This document shows, in pieces, positions 34,083 through 41,138 of a DNA stretch of 41,138 nt. The position numbers were made by a program, and so were the translations under genes. Origin of the DNA: Deltaproteobacteria bacterium (GTDB taxonomy: Bacteria > Desulfobacterota > Desulfuromonadia > Desulfuromonadales > Geopsychrobacteraceae); the NCBI GenBank assembly GCA_024279255.1, contig JAJRRT010000013.1, positions 1 through 41,138 of the forward strand, written 5' to 3'. The notes below the pieces were generated by a model. That model had not been told where the DNA came from. It saw nothing but the letters and a program-made list of their open reading frames with translations, and searched no databases. How positions within the stretch are numbered: position 1 is the stretch's first letter; each line of letters opens with the position of its first letter.

Positions 34083-35777
34083 ATGTCGTACATGGTTCTG
34101 GCGCGCAAGTGGCGCCCCCAGCAATTTGATGATCTGATCGGCCAGGAACATGTCAGCCAAACGCTGAAGAACGCCATTACAGCGAACAGGGTGCACCATG
34201 CCTTTCTTTTTACTGGTGCGCGCGGAGTCGGAAAAACATCTGCGGCACGAATCTTCGCAAAGGCTCTAAACTGCGCGGAGGGCCCGACCATAACTCCGTG
34301 TGGCGTCTGCCCATCATGTGTCGAGATTACAGCCAGTCGCGGTATCGATGTCTTCGAGATCGATGGCGCTTCGAATACTGGCGTAGACGATATTCGCGAA
34401 CTGCGCGAAAACATCCGCTACCTTCCTTCCAGTTCCCGCTACAAACTGTTTATCATTGATGAAGTTCACATGCTTTCGATCAACGCTTTCAATGCCCTGC
34501 TGAAGACGCTTGAAGAGCCGCCTGATCATGCTAAATTCATCTTCGCGACAACCGAACCACACAAAATTCCTGTCACCATTCTGTCCCGTTGCCAGCGTTT
34601 CGATTTCCGAAAGATCGCTCTGGGAAAAGTTGCCGCACGGCTCAAGACAATTGCCGAAGCCGAAGCCATCAATATCAGTGATGCCGGACTCGCCATGATC
34701 GCGCGCGCCGGTGGCGGCAGTATGCGTGATTCTCAATCAACCTTCGATCAGGTTATTGCTTTCTTTGGGGAGCAGGTTGAGGACACTCATCTCCAGGGAT
34801 TACTCGGTATGGTCGATCAGCGTTTGTTGATCAATCTGGTTGAAGCAATTTTTGACGGTGATGCAAGTCGTGGATTAGGGATTCTGCAACGCGTTGACGA
34901 ACAGGGGCATTCCTTTCGCAAATTTTGCCAACAATTGATCGATCTGGTCCGCTCGCTGCTTTTTATCTCCGTTGCTGATGATCCAGGAGACTTGCTTGAG
35001 GTCAGCTCTTCCGAGTTGCAAGAGCTACAACAACTTGCCGCAACGACCGATCTCAATCGCTTACAACGCACCTTAGTTCTGCTGATGCAGACTGAGGCAC
35101 AAATTGCACATTCTAACTATCCGCGCCTGAGCGTTGAGATGGCCGTGGTCAAGTTGGCCAACCTGCCTAGCGGTGCCGATATTAGCGCCCTGATTCATAA
35201 ACTTGATCTGATGGAAAAAAGACTACCAGCCCCAGGAGTATCTGCCCCGAGTACGACAAGAGCGGAGGTCGCTGCACCTGCCCCACCACCTCTTCCGACC
35301 GAAGAGCCCGCCCTCGAGGAGGAGTCCCCAATTAAAAAAAATGAGGCCTCACCCGTTGTGATACAGAGACAAGCAGACTGGGCGGGGCTGATCGATTTCG
35401 TCAATCGCAAACGTCGGGCAACAGGCTCGGTACTTGAACATGCACATCCCTTGAGCCTGGAATTACCACATTTAAAGATCGGCTATCCAGCCGGATCGTT
35501 TAACCTGCAATTCTTTGGTGACAGTGAAACACGTGCTTCACTCGAAGCCATGGCAACGGAATATTTCGGTCAAGAGGTCAAACTTGATGTGTCCCCGCTG
35601 AGAGATGACCATGAAGCTTCTGCTCCCACCTTTGCGCAGCAGCAGAAGGAAGAGCAAATCAGTCGTCAACAACAGTTGCGCGACAATGCCACCGAACATC
35701 CAATGATCAAGGCAGCAAAGACGATATTTGAAGGAGAGGTCGAAGATGTTCGCCCGATCGATAAAGGTTTTGTCTAA
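34083..35777 (+). CDS. dnaX: DNA polymerase III subunits gamma/tau
   Basis: Clamp-loader ATPase of 564 residues in the full (tau) form. Walker A GARGVGKTS at 45-53, the zinc-binding Cys set CGVCPSC, Walker B/DEVH in LFIIDEVHML and the sensor SRC in ILSRCQRF are all present in the first ~220 residues. Domain III (~225-350) follows. Residues ~380-420 are a Pro/Glu-rich linker, then a C-terminal tau-specific part. An A8 run in the linker (35334-35341) after an SD-like sequence permits a -1 shift to an immediate stop, giving a 420-residue gamma form. The gene order ffs-dnaX-ybaB-recR is common. Confidence 0.97.
   Translation: MSYMVLARKWRPQQFDDLIGQEHVSQTLKNAITANRVHHAFLFTGARGVGKTSAARIFAKALNCAEGPTITPCGVCPSCVEITASRGIDVFEIDGASNTGVDDIRELRENIRYLPSSSRYKLFIIDEVHMLSINAFNALLKTLEEPPDHAKFIFATTEPHKIPVTILSRCQRFDFRKIALGKVAARLKTIAEAEAINISDAGLAMIARAGGGSMRDSQSTFDQVIAFFGEQVEDTHLQGLLGMVDQRLLINLVEAIFDGDASRGLGILQRVDEQGHSFRKFCQQLIDLVRSLLFISVADDPGDLLEVSSSELQELQQLAATTDLNRLQRTLVLLMQTEAQIAHSNYPRLSVEMAVVKLANLPSGADISALIHKLDLMEKRLPAPGVSAPSTTRAEVAAPAPPPLPTEEPALEEESPIKKNEASPVVIQRQADWAGLIDFVNRKRRATGSVLEHAHPLSLELPHLKIGYPAGSFNLQFFGDSETRASLEAMATEYFGQEVKLDVSPLRDDHEASAPTFAQQQKEEQISRQQQLRDNATEHPMIKAAKTIFEGEVEDVRPIDKGFV
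35316..35344 (+). promoter_or_regulatory. Programmed frameshift (slip) site in dnaX
   Basis: GAGGAGGAG (35316-35324), 9 bases before A8 (35334-35341), is followed in the -1 frame by TGA at 35342-35344. The zero frame reads I-K-K-N-E; the -1 frame reads I-K-K-K-stop. The layout resembles the E. coli dnaX signal (internal SD, A-rich slip site, early stop) and the A-tract slippage of Thermus dnaX. Confidence 0.75.
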
Positions 35778-35813
35778 TAGATAGAGTTCATTCGTTTACA
35801 AGGAGAAACGCAG

Positions 35814-36128
35814 ATGGCAAAAGGTCTTGGAAATATCATGAAGCAAGCACAGCAGATGCAGCAACGCATTGCCCGTGTCCAACAGGAACTTGAAGGTCGC
35901 GAAGTCGAAGCAACCTCTGGAGGCGGCATGGTGACTGCGCTGGTAAACGGTAAAATGCAACTTGTCAGTCTGAAAATTGAAAAAGACGTGGTCGACCCTG
36001 AAGATATCGAAATGCTGCAGGACCTGGTTTCGGCTGCGGTCAACGAAGCGCTGAAACAAAGTCAGGAGATGATGCAGGAAGAGATGGGCAAGGTCACAGG
36101 CGGAATGAACCTGCCTGGCATGTTCTAA
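35814..36128 (+). CDS. ybaB: YbaB/EbfC nucleoid-associated protein
   Basis: Small DNA-binding protein of 104 residues that forms dimers on the nucleoid. The sequence has the family pattern: MAKGLGNIMKQAQQMQQRIARVQ, then ATSGGGMVTALVNGKMQLVSLKI, VVDPEDIEMLQDLVSAAVNEAL and a Met/Gly-rich tail. AAGGAG upstream of the start. It lies between dnaX and recR, where this family is nearly always found, and is followed by a strong terminator. Confidence 0.96.
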   Translation: MAKGLGNIMKQAQQMQQRIARVQQELEGREVEATSGGGMVTALVNGKMQLVSLKIEKDVVDPEDIEMLQDLVSAAVNEALKQSQEMMQEEMGKVTGGMNLPGMF

Positions 36129-36183
36129 CCAGCCAAGGGCTTCAGAGCTACCGATCTGGAGGTTAAACTCCTATACAATTCAA

Positions 36184-36225
36184 GACAAAAAGGCCATCGG
36201 AATTAAAACCGATGGCCTTTTTGTC
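36184..36225 (+). terminator. Intrinsic terminator after ybaB
   Basis: A perfect 17-bp stem, GACAAAAAGGCCATCGG (36184-36200) with its complement at 36209-36225, around an 8-nt loop; the T5 run lies in the 3' arm. It separates dnaX-ybaB from recR. The rest of the 328-bp gap (36226-36456) is AT-rich and holds the palindrome at 36352 and a possible -10 box TATACGATAAAAT near 36300. Confidence 0.9.
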
Positions 36226-36351
36226 TACCTTGAAGTATTGACAATTAAAATTATTCAGGGACGCCATACTTCAGTATTGGCCGCCCAAACCTGCATGCGG
36301 TATACGATAAAATATTGAAATGGAGAAGCATGTTGTGATAATGTCCCCCTC

Positions 36352-36362
36352 TGGTCAGACCA
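36352..36362. promoter_or_regulatory. GntR/FadR-type operator-like palindrome upstream of recR
   Basis: TGGTCAGACCA is a perfect inverted repeat of the TGGT-N3-ACCA type bound by FadR, PdhR and LldR-like regulators. It lies 95 bp before recR and downstream of a possible -10 element. The PFOR gene, a pyruvate enzyme, is the next gene after recR. Tentative: an 11-bp palindrome can occur by chance. Confidence 0.3.
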
Positions 36363-36456
36363 ATGAACCAAAAATATTTTCGCTAAATTTTACTTTTTTA
36401 GCATCCCTGAAAAAAATAGAACGGCATTTTAAAGTGTTGGAATTAGGGGATTTTTC

Positions 36457-37056
36457 ATGCTAGGCTCCCTCCCATCTTTTGCAAGACTGGTGGCAGAACT
36501 GAGCAAGCTACCGGGAATCGGCGGCAAGACAGCCACGCGATTGGCCTTTCATTTACTGCGAAGACCGCATGAAGAGGTTGAGGCTCTTGCAACTGCACTG
36601 ATTGAGATGAAACAGAACCTCTCCTTCTGTTGCCGCTGTTTCAATATCAGCGAAGGAGAGTACTGCCGCATCTGTAGAGATCCCGGGCGCGATGAGACCA
36701 GCATCTGTGTCGTACAAGAGCCGCAAGATCTGATCGCCATTGAACGTAGCCTTGGTTATCGGGGGCGCTATCACGTCTTGCAGGGTGCACTTTCGCCGCT
36801 AGATGGAATCGGCCCTGAAGACCTGAAGATTCCACAATTACTGACACGCCTCAAAGACGAAAAAGTTGTTGAAGTCGTGCTTGCTACCAGCTTCACCATT
36901 GAAGGTGAAGCAACCGCACTGTACCTGGCGCAACTCATCAAAGGGGCTGGCATCAGGGTAACCAGACCGGCTCACGGTATTCCATTGGGAAGCGACCTTG
37001 AGTATATCGACTCGGCGACTGTGCAACTGGCACTCGACAGTCGTCGGGAGCTTTGA
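36457..37056 (+). CDS. recR: Recombination protein RecR
   Basis: Protein of 199 residues that acts with RecO (and RecF) to load RecA at gaps in DNA. In order: the helix-hairpin-helix LSKLPGIGGKTATRLAFHLL, the C4 zinc finger CCRCFNISEGEYCRICRD (~56-73), the Toprim domain starting ICVVQEPQDLIAIE, then RGRYHVLQGALSPLDGIGPEDL and EGEATALYLAQLI. Length is standard. The start ATG follows AGGGGA. It lies 144 bp before PFOR. Confidence 0.97.
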   Translation: MLGSLPSFARLVAELSKLPGIGGKTATRLAFHLLRRPHEEVEALATALIEMKQNLSFCCRCFNISEGEYCRICRDPGRDETSICVVQEPQDLIAIERSLGYRGRYHVLQGALSPLDGIGPEDLKIPQLLTRLKDEKVVEVVLATSFTIEGEATALYLAQLIKGAGIRVTRPAHGIPLGSDLEYIDSATVQLALDSRREL

Positions 37057-37200
37057 CTTTGCAGTACATGACTCTGATTATTGATCGCACTTTGTAAGAT
37101 TGTTGCTTGTTTACCCTGACTTCTCGGAAAAATAGATACGCTTAAAAACCGAAAAGCTATTTATCGCTATATGTTCGTTCACCAGTAAAGGAGAAAACTG

Positions 37201-40782
<3,582 letters not shown>

Positions 40783-40802
40783 GTCACTTTAGGTAAAAAT
40801 AC

Positions 40803-40836
40803 AAAAAGGCTCTCGGTATTTTCCGGGAGCCTTTTT
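40803..40836 (+). terminator. Intrinsic terminator after PFOR
   Basis: AAAAAGGCTCTCGG (40803-40816) pairs with CCGGGAGCCTTTTT (40823-40836) around loop TATTTT with one mismatch, then further T. Lies 20 bp after the PFOR stop. Confidence 0.93.
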
Positions 40837-40913
40837 TGTTTGGCGAACATGAAAAAAGAGACTAGTTTATAAGATCTGTTGTCGCGGATTCCTTGTCTCC
40901 ATAAAGGTTGCCC

Positions 40914-41138
40914 ATGACTGAAATTCTTTCAGTTTTTCTCAATGTTATTTTGCCCGTTTTCGGAATTGTCGCTATCGGCTATCTGGTTGGTGGCCGACTG
41001 GAGTTGCAAGCACGGACTCTAACGCGAGCGGCCTACTATGTGTTTGTCCCGGCCTTTATTTTTCAGGCGATCAGTGGCTCACAGATACCGCTCGACAGCG
41101 TTGTAAAGATGTTGTGCTTCATTGTTGGAACACATCTA
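40914..41138 (+). CDS. AEC-family (auxin efflux carrier-like) transporter, partial
   Basis: The first 75 residues are visible; the gene runs off the right edge. The start MTEILSVFLNVILPVFGIVAIGYLVGG is followed by TLTRAAYYVFVPAFIFQAIS, the opening of the AEC family of membrane permeases (ten helices when complete, often for organic acids such as malate or malonate). AAAGG lies upstream. The substrate is unknown; next to PFOR a carboxylate is possible. Confidence 0.8.
   Translation, partial: MTEILSVFLNVILPVFGIVAIGYLVGGRLELQARTLTRAAYYVFVPAFIFQAISGSQIPLDSVVKMLCFIVGTHL

Noticed and set aside
36226-36300. Sigma-54-like TGGCCG...CTGCA upstream of recR
   Set aside because: The GG-to-GC distance is two bases too long.

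Overview
The window reads as chromosomal DNA of a motile anaerobic deltaproteobacterium of the Desulfuromonadales/Geobacterales type. The grounds are a run of SRP RNA, dnaX, ybaB, recR and a single-chain pyruvate:ferredoxin oxidoreductase, as I remember it from Geobacter relatives, together with a Geobacter-like lipoprotein and flagellar genes of that lineage. This is recognition from memory; no database was searched.

Layout. (1) 1-7857, mostly minus strand: a partial tRNA-Arg, a small lipoprotein, two tRNA-Ser genes next to serS, an HD phosphohydrolase, an EamA transporter, a plus-strand fumarase (fumC), an RlmI-type RNA methyltransferase and a membrane-anchored unknown. (2) 8052-11777: a sigma-28-like promoter, an unknown protein, flgM, flgN, flgK, flgL and a strong terminator. 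(3) 11820-24734: a probable flagellin-glycosylation island. It opens with a 1331-residue protein carrying two TPR blocks and two different glycosyltransferase domains, with a G11 tract near its start. Six tightly packed genes follow: NAD-dependent epimerase/decarboxylase-like, DegT aminotransferase, FemAB/GNAT-like, radical SAM, formyltransferase-like and NodB-type deacetylase. The island ends with a wbpB/wbpE/wbpD set for a diacetamido-uronic acid nucleotide sugar; its acetyltransferase gene is frameshifted. (4) 24971-30330: flagellin (fliC) with a long leader that looks like a CsrA target, flaG, fliD (broken by an in-frame TAG), fliS, a fliT-like gene and a PilZ protein. (5) 30336-33577: a diguanylate cyclase with a pseudo-receiver, a FliK-like protein and an FlhB C-domain homologue. 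(6) 33644-41138: tRNA-Ser(GGA), SRP RNA, dnaX with a likely programmed frameshift, ybaB, recR, PFOR and the start of an AEC transporter.

How it works together. FlgM/FliA timing would switch on late flagellar genes; FlgN, FliS and the FliT-like protein are export chaperones. The island would make one or more unusual amino sugars and attach them, most likely to the Ser/Thr/Ala-rich centre of the adjacent flagellin. The PilZ and GGDEF proteins suggest c-di-GMP control of motility.

Most interesting signals: the G11 tract in the dual glycosyltransferase gene (predicted phase variation of flagellar glycosylation); the dnaX slip site (SD-like sequence, A8, immediate -1 stop); a family of four roughly 115-bp intergenic palindromes whose centres differ in sequence but keep pairing; a GGA-in-loop hairpin in the fliC leader; the interrupted fliD and wbpD; and a possible IS110 relic with hairpins at the island's left edge.
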